Below are positions 35,333-46,478 of a stretch of 64,000 nucleotides of DNA, in pieces. Under the pieces are notes generated by a model. It was not told where the DNA came from and searched no databases. It saw only the letters and a program-made list of their open reading frames with translations. The stretch comes from Astragalus membranaceus (Eukaryota; Streptophyta; Magnoliopsida; Fabales; Fabaceae). Every line of letters starts with the position of its first letter. The first letter of the stretch is position 1. A program made the translations under genes and the position numbers. Location of the stretch: contig CM076847.1 of NCBI GenBank assembly GCA_039519185.1, positions 86,338,360-86,402,359 on the forward strand. Reading direction: 5' to 3'.

Positions 35333-36547
35333 AGGCTAAAGCCTGGCATGGCCTGGCCTGTTTAGTAAAAAGGCTAGGCTCGGGTTTTTTTAAAGCCTAT
35401 TAATTTAAATAGGCCAGGCTTAGGCTTATGAAAAAGCCTATTAGGCCTGGCAGGCTGGCCTGTTTATATATACATATATATTTATATTTTATTATTTATT
35501 ATTTATTTTTACTAAATTAGATAAAGAAGAAGGAAATATGTATAGGCCAAATTTTTGCGCCGTTCTACATTCTCAGATATTAACGTTGCAATATTAGCTA
35601 TTCTTGAAACCTATAGGCAATAGCATCAATTTATTGTCATTGATTCCCGATGGTATAGAGAGAGCATGTGCAGAGTATCTAACCTATTAATACATTTATA
35701 TTAGTATTATTATCATTTATTCCCAATGCAAATTGAAACGGTTGAAAAAAATTGAAACTTTCAAGTTTCCAGCAATCATGCGACACATATACTCCAGCAT
35801 CTGCAGATTACTATATGGTCTATTATTATATTTACATTTGTATTATTATATTAAAACTTTCAACTTTTCAGCCTTCAATTAATTTACACCAATTGGCCGA
35901 TTATAACATTTATATTCATATTATTATATTACATATTATATAAAGCTATACTTCTCTTTGCAAAGTGAGAATCCTAATTGTTTACCATTTACGATCACAA
36001 AATAAACTTCTCTCTGGAATGTCTTCTCCATTAGAAAGAAGTGAACCAAATTCATCTAACACACAAGCAAATGAAAATGACATAGCTCAAGAAAATGTGC
36101 TTGTAGATTCAACTCAAGTAGAAGCTAACACACAAGTAAATGAAAATGACATAGCTCAAGAAGATGTAGGTCATGTTGTTGGGAGAAAGAGGAAAAAAAC
36201 ATCACTTGTTTGGAACGATTTTGATGAAGTTGAAATTTCCAAAGGTGTGAGGAAAGCTGTTTGTAGATATTGTAAACAAAAATTTGCCACTGGGGGAGCA
36301 GGAGCTAGCACTAGTCATTTGAAGAGACACTCTAAAAAGATAAAATGGACTATTTAGAGGTCTTAATGTGACATAGGCTTTTAAATAGGCTTTTAGGCCA
36401 GGCCAGACTTTTAAAAAGGCCAGGCCAGACCTAAAAAAAAGCCTATGACAGGCCATAGGCCAGGTTCAGGCTTAAAAAATTCACCGTAGGCCAGGCTCAG
36501 GCCTTTCAAAGCCTGGCCTGGCCTGGCCTGGCCTATTCCCACCCCTA
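35333..36547 (+). mobile_element. hAT-type fragment with GGCCTGGCC-rich ends inserted in the E1 tail
   Basis: Compared with the uninterrupted tail at 28574-28815, 1.2 kb is inserted after CTCCGAGGCT. The right end, in reverse complement, is TAGGGGTGGGAATAGGCC, a TAGGGGTG-type hAT terminus, followed by repeated GGCCTGGCC/GGCCAGGCC units that recur near the left side. The left terminus and the 8-bp duplication are not visible, so the left end is probably lost. It carries a BED zinc-finger frame at 36019-36357. Confidence 0.6.
36019..36357 (+). pseudogene. BED zinc-finger N-terminus of an hAT transposase, truncated
   Basis: This 112-codon frame (start MSSPLERSEPNSSN) has an internal duplication (NTQANENDIAQEN / NTQVNENDIAQED), a basic stretch (GRKRKKTSLVWNDF) and a BED-type zinc finger (CRYCKQKF, then HLKRH). 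In hAT transposases this N-terminal finger binds the element ends; the catalytic and dimerisation domains that should follow are absent, and the frame stops at TAG soon after the finger. A translated product could at most bind DNA. Confidence 0.7.
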
Positions 36548-36702
36548 CTGGAGACAAAACACTGACTATAGTATAAGCTCAGCCTCGGAAGCTGGGTGTG
36601 TTTTTCAGACTGACCAGACCGGATCGAGTTCAAAGGATACCTCAAACCCGGACAAGGCATCAAGTAGAACTCGCCCTAGGGCAAACCGACTTGGGGGGCA
36701 AC

Positions 36703-36994
36703 TGTTATGGATTGGGCCACTACAACATTGTGCACTAAGGCCCAATACCAAAGGCAAACCTACCAATCAATGGTGAGGATCAAATACTACATCCAATGGT
36801 TCCCGTTGATTCCCAAAACCTATAAATAAGCATTCAATGCCAGCATTAAAGGTACACACTTTCCAATTCTCTCACTTGCAATTGACCCACTTACTGACTT
36901 GAGCGTCGGAGTGTTTTTGCAGGTACCACCCCTCCTCGGGTCGGAGCTCAAACTCGGATTGACCAAGAACACAGCTACCAACTATCTCAGACCG
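36703..36994 (+). repeat. 3' LTR of E1, left part
   Basis: It begins TGTTATGG just after the polypurine-type tract and matches the 5' LTR until AGACCG, where the CACTA element is inserted. CCG (36992-36994) is the 3-bp duplication. The LTR resumes at 41847. Confidence 0.9.
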
Positions 36995-39900
36995 CACTAC
37001 AAGAAAATCGACGATTTCCGACGGCAATTTTCGTCGCAAATGCAGCGATTTTCGTCGGAAATTTCCGTTTTCGACGAACTTTCTGACGGACAAAAAGTCG
37101 TCGCAAAATCGCTCGTCGGAAATCGTTTCCGACGGATTATTTCGTCGCAAATGTCTCCGTCGCAAAGTCATCGGAAACCCGTCGCAAATATCCGTCGCAA
37201 ACGCTGACACATTTTCGTCGCAAATCCGTCGGAAATCCGTCGGAAATTTTTTAAAAAAATTAAAAAAAAATTAAATCCAACGGTCGTCCTTATACCCTCA
37301 CTAAACCAAACTTCTATTGCAATTCCTTCTCTTATACACTAGCTAAAATGCAAAATTCCATTTAGTTTGGCTCAAAGGACTGTTCCAGTCTTCCAGCACC
37401 CATGCTATGAACAAAACCGACCAACAGTTTTCCTTTGAAGTGAACCAATGTGATTCCTTCTATCAGCATCCTTTCATTCTCAAACCTCACATCCATATAA
37501 TCAGATGTTTGGGGAGATGAATGTAAATTCCCCTTGTTAATATTAATATTATTTTTTTGTGAACATTAAAATTAATAGCATAGTAATCATGGTTTCAATG
37601 AATAACAGTATGATACTAAGATGGAAAGACCATTGGAAATAATTCTTACATGAGCACATTTTCTAACAGTCGATCAAAAACAAAATCTCTTTAACAAATT
37701 AATCTGGAATGAACAATCAAAATGGATGGATAGAATAATTGAAAAGAACAGATAAAATAGCAAACAAATCTCATCTTTCACGATTCACGCCACAAAATTT
37801 CAACCGCTCAAACTCTTAACGATCTTGGCAAGGGCCGAGTACGTTCCAACAGAAGAACACACCACACCTACTATAATAATTGTAATGCAAAGTGTTGCCT
37901 GTAGACATATGAAAGAAAGCAAAGTCACACTATAGTAGTTCATCATAACTATATAAGATTTTACTTGATATATTCACGGTGACTATAATGTGTATATTTT
38001 TACATGTTATGTTCTATTTAGTCCTAAAGAGTATAGTGCAGGATCCAAAGAAGAATAGATTTATGATATACAATGAGTGGTAGTATTATCAAGGGTACAA
38101 CTGTAATACCTGTAATCGTGTAACTTTACCGGGCAAGATTCTTAGGTAACAAACACATGGTAATATCAAAGTCTGTCAACATAACAAGATTGATGTTGAT
38201 TTCTTAATTAATAAGATGCTATTGTCAGTAACTTTAGGAGCAAGAACAGAAAAATTGAAGGAAACTTACAACAAGCATTGCAAGTAAAGATCCAATCAAA
38301 GACATCATCAAACCTGCAAAAAGTAATTAGACATCAATAAACTATGTCACAGTAGAATAAATGTCCTAGTAAAGAAGTAATTCAATTGATTATCTCACCA
38401 AAAAAGGGAACTGATAAACCAGTGATCAAGGTAGAAACTACAAGGCCTGTTCTGATGAAGATGGAAAATAGGTAAGACTTGGCATGGTTTGATTGTATCA
38501 ATTCCTCTAGACTCATTGCCACTGGAGATATAGTCAATGCATACATGATGCTAATTAAGGAAAACAATCTTTGATCATATATATTCAGTGTAAAAACACT
38601 CTTTGAAGATAATGCAACAGAAATAACATGCCATAAGATCCCAGTTCAAATTTTTTAATTTTGAATAACTTTTTCCATATAGAGATATGCATTAAGTATG
38701 TATGTATTTACATGACACAAAGGATATTTGGTAAATGGATTAACCACCTGCAAAAATAAAAGTAGCAGATAATAATATTAGCAATTAATATAGTTGATAG
38801 GACAGCAATAACAGATAAAAAATAACTAAGTTCATATATCTGCAATAGAATGTAGAAGGGTATACCAACTCTTGGGGAAGATTAAGAGTGAACTGAGAAA
38901 GTGTAGCTTCTCCGAACATTTTGTATCCCATAACAGCACCTCCGGCATACAGAAACGTACAAATTCCAAAACTATAGGAAAAAAATCACTCATTATATTA
39001 GATAATTCATAAAAGGAATTTTCTCAGAAGAATTATAAACTATGGTGAAGAATTATCCTTGGTTTACCATGCTAAGCGAATTGCAGGGAATTGGTTTGGA
39101 TTAGCCATGGATGTATAAATGTTTGGGAAGACAGCATGACTAGAATAGCAGTAACCATAAAGACCAATAGCAACAGGAAGAGTTGCAAGATTGAGTGGTG
39201 TCCCTGCGCGTTCAAAGCCAACATCTTCTACTCCAACCCAGAACAAGCATATAATCACTAAAACTGATGCAATAACTCCACCAGCTATAACAACAAACAT
39301 GGTAAATTTTTATAATAAGCTCAAATAATAATACCATCCAGAGTCCAGACAACTAAATTGATTGATCAAAGGACACTATGTAGTATGATAAAATCTTTGT
39401 TTGCAGGGCCGGCCTAAGGTTAAGGCTACTAAAGTCCTAGTTTTACCTGAAATGTAACTCAGAATGCTTAGGTCGCGGAGCCAAACGGTAGGAAGAACAG
39501 CCAAGGTGGCGATCACAGCAAAAACTGTCTTAGAATGTTAATGAGGAAGTTCCTAGAAATCCAATATTTGGTGATGGCACACTACTGTATTAGATCAATA
39601 GACTGCCTGCAAAATTCAATAACAAAAACATAACATAAGTGTTAGACACCGATCAGGAGTTTAAAAAACGGTCTTCCACTGCGATTTAGGCCGTGAACTC
39701 ATGGTTTTTGATGTCTCCACGACCGCAGTTATGGTCGCATCAGTATTATTTGACAGTGGTTCTCAATAATATCAAATATTGCGACCCAGAGACCTTTGTT
39801 CAGCAAATCGATTGATAGTGAAGAAATGGTAAATCAATATTAAGGTTGATGAAACTTTGAACTTTTTGGCTCAACTTCTTGTCCAAGTACAAAACAAAAA

Positions 39901-41846
39901 AGGTATGTTCTGTTCTCTTCATCATCAGTTGAAACTATTGAAAAAGTTCATAAAGGAATAAGGAATTTCACATCTACTCAAAAAAGCAAAATCACTTTTA
40001 AAGAATTAAAATAGAAAGTCAAGAAAAGAAAAAAAAAACTAATTATTAACCATGCATACACTTAGCACAGTTGTAACAAGCAGACACAATAAAATCACAA
40101 ATCGAGTGGAATTGAAACAAAGTAGAGAAGGGGTTAGTTAACCTGTAACTCTGAGGCCATGAGGGATTGTAAGAACTAGGTTTTCTCTGTGGAGGGTTTT
40201 CATTTGAGTTATTAGAAGAATCAGAATCAGAATCATTACCATCACCTTCACCTCTATTCAAATCCCTCAACTCATCATCCTCATCACTCTCAATAATAAA
40301 ACTGTTATCTGAAACTGAATTATTCATCTTCCCTACACTGTCTCTTCAGCAATTCACCTTCAGAACTACAAAACACAACACAAGAGAAATTTAAGTCTTC
40401 ATATGATCCAAAATGAGAATAAAAATGATTTGAATTTAAAAGCTACATCTATGTGGAAAGTTCCAGTTAACACTTTTACTGGTGTACAATCAAATACACA
40501 GTTAAACTTTTCTTGATACAAAACTGAAAACATAAACCAGAAACAAGAACAGATAAATGATTTTCAGTTTCAAAACACAATAAACCGCAAGAACACAGAA
40601 CCGAAATACACAGAAGCAGAAAACGTAAGATGCTGCAACAAAATCAACAAAATATTAATCGAATTGGGGGAACCGAAATACACAGAACCAGAAAAAATCA
40701 ACAACAAAAAATTTATATGCCATATGGTGTCACAATGAGAATGTCATTGCCAATAACAAAGAAGTTTATTAGCCATTACTGCATGTATTATACTTGCAAA
40801 ACATTCCACTCCATTTTACAAATGAAAATTTGCTAGAGTCCAATTATACCTTATCATTCTTATTCTCTAGCTCCAGAACATATGTTCATACACAGGATCT
40901 GGCTTTAAATGCCTTGCATCATTCCCTAAAACCTCAGTATCTGAACCAGCACAGATCACAAATTGGTCTCGAGCCTTTGCATCAGTGAGCCATTGTTGAA
41001 GATTTTTCTATGAGATATGAAGACTTGAGGACATCAGAAACAGTAAAAAGCTGCTACCCCATAGAAAAAGCGACTAAATCATAAATCATAACCAACATAA
41101 GTAATTAGAAATTAGGGTTTTAAGCCCTTTTCCTCAAATTCCATCAATTTCAGAAATTAGAAATTAGGGTTTTATACTCAAATTAGGAATTTCAATCACA
41201 AACAGGTATTGAAAGGAATGAAGGCTTATAAGGAATTAGAGAGAGACGTAGAAGGAGATAGAGCCGGCGGAGTCGGAGGCCGGCGTGCGTCATCGTCATG
41301 CGTCGTGCGTTTTTCGTTCCTCTTCTGTCGTGGCTTCAGGTCGCTGATTGAGAGAGAGACAGTGTTCTGTACTTCTGTGTTGTGCGTGAGGGAGGGGCGA
41401 GGTGTGGTCACGGTGTGAGGGTGAGGGAGGCGCGATGGTGGAGGCGCGATGAGAACAAGAAAACCTGAGGAGGGCGACTGAGAGAGGGAGGGCGACTGAG
41501 AGATTCTACGAGGGAAGGGAGGTCTACTGAGAGAGAGGGAGGGCGACTGAGAGAGATGGTGGAGGGAGTGAGTGGGGTGGAAGGCGTGAAGTGAGTGGGC
41601 TCGAGGGAAGAGTTCCCTTTAATTTGGGATCTGGTACTTTGTGACGACATTTTAGCATTTTCCGACGGACATAGCCGTCGCAAATTTGCGACGAAACACG
41701 TTTTCGTCGGAAACTTAAGCGGCAAATTAAGCGCCTTTTTTTCCTGAACATTTGCGACGACTTTTTCGTCGGAAATCCGTCGGAAATTGCGACGAATAAG
41801 AGTTCGTCGGAAAAAATGGCAGGAAAAACCACTTATTCTTGTAGTG
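36995..41846. mobile_element. Gene-capturing CACTA element 1 (4852 bp, TSD CCG)
   Basis: The ends are CACTACAAGAA and its exact complement TTCTTGTAGTG, flanked by CCG on both sides (36992-36994 and 41847-41849). Subterminal regions (36995-37245 and about 41640-41830) are dense in CGTCGGAAA/CGTCGCAAA repeats in both orientations. There is no transposase. Instead the body holds a broken AVT1-type transporter gene with introns on the minus strand. A GA-rich block just inside the right end (41440-41600) resembles the same zone of CACTA element 2 at 61370-61500. It is the youngest or nearly youngest insertion of the nest, since it splits an E1 LTR. Confidence 0.9.
37800..40327 (-). pseudogene. AVT1-type vacuolar amino-acid transporter, captured and internally deleted
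   Basis: AVT1 proteins are multi-pass amino-acid/proton antiporters of the tonoplast. Exon 1 (40143-40327) encodes the acidic N-terminus (MNNSVSDNSFIIESDEDDE to SYNPSWPQSYR). Exon 2 (39447-39606) starts QSIDLIQ then hits TAG and a frameshift, and jumps from IGFLGTSSLTF to KTVFAVIATLAVLPTVW, so roughly 150-200 residues with the first transmembrane helices are deleted. Exon 3 (39068-39284; LNLATLPVAIGLYGYC), exon 4 (38866-38971; GYKMFGEATLSQFTL), a short piece near 38724-38747 (VVNPFTKY), exon 6 (38399-38550; SPVAMSLEELIQSNHAKSY), exon 7 (38270-38313), exon 8 (38110-38172) and exon 9 (37800-37898; to KIVKSLSG and stop) follow with mostly intact GT/AG sites. One small exon between 4 and 5 is not recognisable. 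The preserved introns show capture from genomic DNA. Confidence 0.85.
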
Positions 41847-41898
41847 CCGGACTTGGTATCTAAGATCGGATACCAGTTCAGAGATACGGTACAGAACA
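41847..41898 (+). repeat. 3' LTR of E1, right part
   Basis: CCG duplication plus the last 49 bp of the LTR (GACTTGGTATCTAAGATCGG through CAGAACA), immediately followed by the element's own target duplication AGTAT. Confidence 0.9.
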
Positions 41899-41903
41899 AG
41901 TAT

Positions 41904-43096
41904 TATACTTAATTTGTTTGGACTCGTCATTTTTCTACTATTATTTGTTCTAGATACATTATTTGTTGTACATATAATATTAAAAATAGTTAATTCTAGA
42001 TATATTATTTGTTAAAAATTAATATATCTTGAAATTTGAAAATAGTTTTATAAAAAAGGAGAAGAAATTTTCACAAAAAAAAGAGTGTTTCACATATTGA
42101 CGGGGGTAGTATAAATTAACTTGGTCAGAAAAGGTAGTATAATATAAATTAAAGATTAAGATAATGGAATGGAAAGTAAGGTACATTAGGTCTCTGAGTA
42201 TTTCACACGTTTCAATATTTTGAATTGGAATCAAGTAGTGGGCATTATGGATATGGATACATACGGATGGGAATTGGGAATTGTATAAATTTCAATATTC
42301 CGCCGATTAACTTTATATAACTAGTCTCAATATTGCTGCTCAACCTTAAAATTTTTCCCTTTGTCTTTTGTGTCATGAAATTTATATAAAAACAAAATGA
42401 ATTGAACTGCAAGGTTTGTTCACACTAAAATACATTAACCACGTGAGGCAAATAGGCGCAGCCTCTTATCACCATATGTTTCATCTATTTCAATGTTCAT
42501 TAAAGTATCCTTAATTTATTGTATACATATCAGCCTTATATATAGTAATTGCCAAATATTGCTTCATGCATTTTCTAATATTGGGCAATTTGAGTGATAT
42601 GTGAGAATTCTGAATTTCTTTTCTATGAATCTGCATGTTTTAAATTTTGCATTTGATGTATACGATTTTGACAACAAGAGATATGAACAACATGGACGAG
42701 AGAGTAAAAAGGTATGTATTAGATTCATATTAATAATGCAGACGTCTTCTTTATTACTATTCATAATTTGCAATCAATTGCAGTGGCTTTGCACATACTA
42801 GTACCTGATACCTGTCAAGAAGATAAGAAATTGTAGGAGCAGCACGTGAAGCATACGATGGCTGGCCGCAGCAACTGTATATACATGTAAGTACAAATTA
42901 ATTAATTAACAAACTTAAATTAATGAATTACTTCTAATTTTTTTCCGTTTTACTAACTTAACTAGTTCTCTTAAACCCTACTAGATGCATACATATAGTA
43001 ATTATTAATTCTTTACCTCTCCTCGTAATACACATACAAACACGATTTAGATTCTTTTTATTAATTGGGACCTGAGAAACAGATGTATTTTTTTTA
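41904..43096. other. AT-rich intergenic DNA, no recognisable gene
   Basis: A frame at 42601-42801 (ILNFFSMNLHVLNFAFDVYD) is flanked by splice-like signals (GTATGT at 42712, TTGCAG near 42782) but has no family resemblance. Otherwise nothing is visible. Confidence 0.4.
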
Positions 43097-43347
43097 GGAT
43101 AAACGGTCATTTTTGGTTCCTGAATGTGTGAAGTGTTGTTATATTATAGCCCCAGAATGTATCGTAATTGCAAACACAATATCAAGAGTGCCTCTTTAAT
43201 GAGTCATTTTGGTCCTCAAAAGTGTTTTTTGTTAGTCATTTTGGTAATCAAGTGTTTTTTTTTTATCATTTTAGTCCCTAAAATTACTAAAAAAGGATAT
43301 ATTTGCAATTTTAATACATATTAAGGGACTAAAATGACTATTTAACC
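43097..43347. mobile_element. Mutator-like MITE, probable 9-10-bp duplication
   Basis: The ends GGATAAACGGTCATTTTTGG and, in reverse complement, GGTTAAATAGTCATTTTAGT are imperfect inverted repeats with the TTTTGGTCC-type wording of Mutator-like MITEs. They are flanked by ATTTTTTTTA (43087-43096) and ATTTTTTTA (43348-43356), which differ by one T. The 251-bp body is non-coding. Confidence 0.6.
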
Positions 43348-43349
43348 AT

Positions 43350-44332
43350 TTTTTTAAGATGTATTTGATTTTAGGAGATCTTTTGACATGATATTATATC
43401 TCTACCTTGGCGATCGTTTCATGCTAAGGGCAATTTTCTCTCTTGTTTATTTTATGAGTGGTATGTTGATCATATTGATTGTGTTTCTAGGATGTAGTTC
43501 TTAGTGGTGTGGGTTTCCCTTTGTGGTGTCTAACATTTCCTGGTTGTATATTGGTTGAGTACCCTTATATTCGACTATATATTTATGTCTCTATATTTCT
43601 ATTTCAAAAAAAAAACTTTTTGCTAATGTATTTTAGTTAATTGATTATAAATTGTAATCAAAGAATTAGTTGATTGTATAAATCCTCTATTCCTTTCCTT
43701 CCCTCCACCACCACCCTCATTATCCTCCCCTTCAATCCAAAACCCCTCTCCCATATATTAACAAAAAGAAAGAAAATATTTTTTTATACCCTTTACCTTA
43801 AAATTGTGTTCAATCTTATAATACTAAAATGTCCTTAAAATTATTCAAAAAAATGGGACTAATTTAATAAATGTTTGAGAAGTTGCGGACTAAATAGATA
43901 CATTCATTTTTTTAAAGGCTAGTCTTTTATTATTTTACTGTAATCATTTCATTGTCTTTGAGCAAATATAAATTTATAAATATATTTTATTATTTGACTG
44001 AAATTATCTCTTTCTTGGCATAGAAAAATTGCATAGAAAAAAGAAAAGGAAAGTTGGCAAACCAAATTACATTGATAAAAGAAAAAATAGAATATTTAAT
44101 AAAGATAAATTTGATACATTAATTAAATAAAGAAACTCTACAAATTTTTTTGAACAACAAAATATATTATATATAAAATGTGTATTAAGAAACACAAAAG
44201 CTTTCAATACATATATTTATCTAATCTAATCGAATATTTATTTATTTAATAACTATTTAATCAAACAAATAACTTTTGTGGACAATAATGTATTTTACTT
44301 TTATTTCTCATTTTTTTTAATTATATTTTCTC

Positions 44333-44400
<68 letters not shown>

Positions 44401-44950
44401 AATCTCACATTTCTCAATATTTTTCACTTTTTTACATATCTACTATTTGTGGCCCCCACACCCTTTATTTAAAAATATTTCTTTTTCCAATTTTTTAATC
44501 TAATATATAATACAATATAATTAAATTAATATCAAATGATCTATAATTTACTTCTATTTACTACCTAATCTAATCAAATATCTATTTCTACAAATAAACC
44601 ACACTTAAATTACCAAAACAAGCTTCCATATTTCTCCTACTTTTTTTCAAATTTCAAATTTCAAATAAAACTCACACACTTTCTATCTACTAATCAATTT
44701 ATCAATTTATACAAGCAAACCACACTTAAATTACCCAAAAAAGTCTCCTTATTTACTTCACAACTCATATAACTAAGGATAACATTGTAATTTACTATCA
44801 CGCTTTTTTCAAATTTCTTCTCACAATACACTTTCTTCTCACTCCTACATTTTTTCCTACTTTCTCATACATTTTTTTTCAAATTTCAAAATTCTAATCA
44901 AACCCACTCACTTTCTTTTCCCACTATCTATTATAATCTACTAATCAACT
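43350..44950. other. AT-rich DNA with a CT microsatellite
   Basis: Contains an uninterrupted (CT)n run of about 60 bp (44336-44398). Short blocks (CAAATTTCAAA, CTACTTTTTTTC, ACACTTAAATTACC) recur between here and 45430, suggesting older repeats of the array that follows. No gene. Confidence 0.5.
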
Positions 44951-44954
44951 AAAA

Positions 44955-45841
44955 TAATCAATTGAAACTACGAGATAACTGCATCGATATATAAAAAACA
45001 CGGGATAACTGTACTAATATATAAAAAAACACGAGATTAATATCTAAAAAAACAAGAAAACTTAATGACTATTTAAACTACTGATTAATATTTAAAACAC
45101 ATGTGACAAATATGTGTCACTAATACCTATAAAAGGACAAATAATTGTCACAAATATTTAATAAAACACGGGATAAATATTTCTTATCGATAATCTACTA
45201 TAATATCTATTTATCTAATCTAATATCTATTTATACAAACAAAACACACTTAAATTACCCAAACAAGTCTCCCTATTTATTTACTTGACAAGTCATCTAA
45301 CTAGGGGCAACATTGTAATTTACTATCACATTTTTTTTCAAATTCCTACTCCCTCCCACTTTTTTTTCAACTTTCTCCTACTTTTTTATTCAAATTTCGA
45401 AATTCAAATCGAACCCACCCACTTTCTTTTCCCACAATCTACTATAATCTACTAATCAACTAAAATAATCAATTGAAACTACTAGATAACTGCACTAATA
45501 TATAAAAAAAACACGGGATAACTTCACTGATATATAAAAAAACACGAGATTAATATCTGGAAAAAAAACTTAATAATTATTTAAACTACTGATTAATATT
45601 TAAAACACATGTGACAAATTTTGTCACTAATACCTAAAAAGGACAAATAATTGTCACAGATATAAAATAAAACACGGGATAAAACTTTTTTTATTGATAA
45701 TCTACTGTCTATCTTTTACTATCTACTATAATCAACTAATCAATTAAAATAATCAATTGAAACTATGAGATAACTGCACTGATATATAAAAAAACACGGG
45801 ATAATTGTACAGATATATAAAAAAACACGGGATAACTGCAA

Positions 45842-45889
<48 letters not shown>

Positions 45890-46123
45890 GGGATAGCTAC
45901 ACTGATATATAAAAAAACACTGCACTTATATATTTAATAATCTACTATCTATCTTTTACTATCAACTATATATAATCTACTAATCAACTAAAATAATCAA
46001 TTGAAACTATGAGATAACTGCACTGATATATGAAAAACACGGGATAACTACAATATATATATATATATATATATATAAAATCACAGGCTGTATTGATATA
46101 TAAAAAATCACCGGATAACAACA

Positions 46124-46187
<64 letters not shown>

Positions 46188-46275
46188 CACAGGCTGTATT
46201 GATATATAAAAAATCACGGGATAACAACACTGATATATAAAAAGGACATTGCACTGATATATAAAGGAAAACGGT
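44955..46275. repeat. Degenerate minisatellite array with embedded (TA)n runs
   Basis: A unit of about 30-33 bp, roughly ACTGATATATAAAAAAACAC plus GGGATAACTGC, is repeated many times with substitutions. A larger block (CTACTAATCAACTAAAATAATCAATTGAAACTA then the unit) recurs near 44940, 45440, 45725 and 45975. (TA)n runs at 45844-45888, 46052-46076 and 46131-46182 appear to have expanded from the ATATAT inside the unit. On the minus strand this yields spurious tyrosine/isoleucine frames. Confidence 0.75.
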
Positions 46276-46447
46276 ATAAATGCAGATTGCTTTTAATTGA
46301 TACTTTTACATTTTTGTATTTTAATTTTTATCTTTTTTTTATTTGACACTCCTTTTTTATCTACTTTAAATTTGTCTTTTTTTTCACAAGGTGCTGTCCA
46401 GACTATTTAAATTATGTCTAAGTTTATTCATTAAAAAAACACGGCAG

Positions 46448-46478
46448 CACCCGTGCGTATGTACAGGTATCCTATTAG
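46448..46478 (+). mobile_element. Helitron-like 3' terminus (degenerate)
   Basis: GCACCCGTGCGTATGTACAG forms an imperfect hairpin (arms ACCCGTGC / GTACAGGT) followed 6-10 bp later by CCTATTAG and a T. This layout is that of a Helitron 3' end (hairpin, then CTRR, insertion before T) with a damaged terminus. The minisatellite upstream may be part of the element. No TC 5' end was identified. Confidence 0.4.

Larger units (their letters stand above)
16674..41898 (+). mobile_element. 25.2-kb nested Tat-clade Ty3/gypsy LTR retrotransposon (element E1)
   Basis: The outermost element is bounded by TG...CA LTRs and a perfect 5-bp target-site duplication AGTAT (16669-16673 and 41899-41903). Without later insertions it would be about 10.4 kb: a 342-bp LTR, gag, protease, reverse transcriptase, RNase H, a second RNase H, integrase, a long 3' region with an antisense extra gene, polypurine tract and LTR. 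The second RNase H and antisense gene place it in the Tat clade. Nested inside are a chromovirus solo LTR, a chromovirus body with one LTR, a duplicated E1 tail, an hAT fragment and a gene-bearing CACTA element. Its two LTRs differ at roughly a dozen positions, so the insertion is not recent. It cannot be autonomous. Confidence 0.9.

Noticed and set aside
37800..40327. A functional host AVT1 transporter gene
   Set aside because: A central block of transmembrane helices is deleted, exon 2 has a stop and frameshift, and the whole lies between CACTA ends with a target-site duplication.
41209..41930. Frames on both strands near the right end of CACTA element 1
   Set aside because: They arise from GA-rich and CGTCGGAAA-type subterminal repeats; the codon content changes with the repeat phase.
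45740..46217. Minus-strand frames rich in alternating Tyr and Ile
   Set aside because: Pure translation of (TA)n runs within the minisatellite; not a protein gene.
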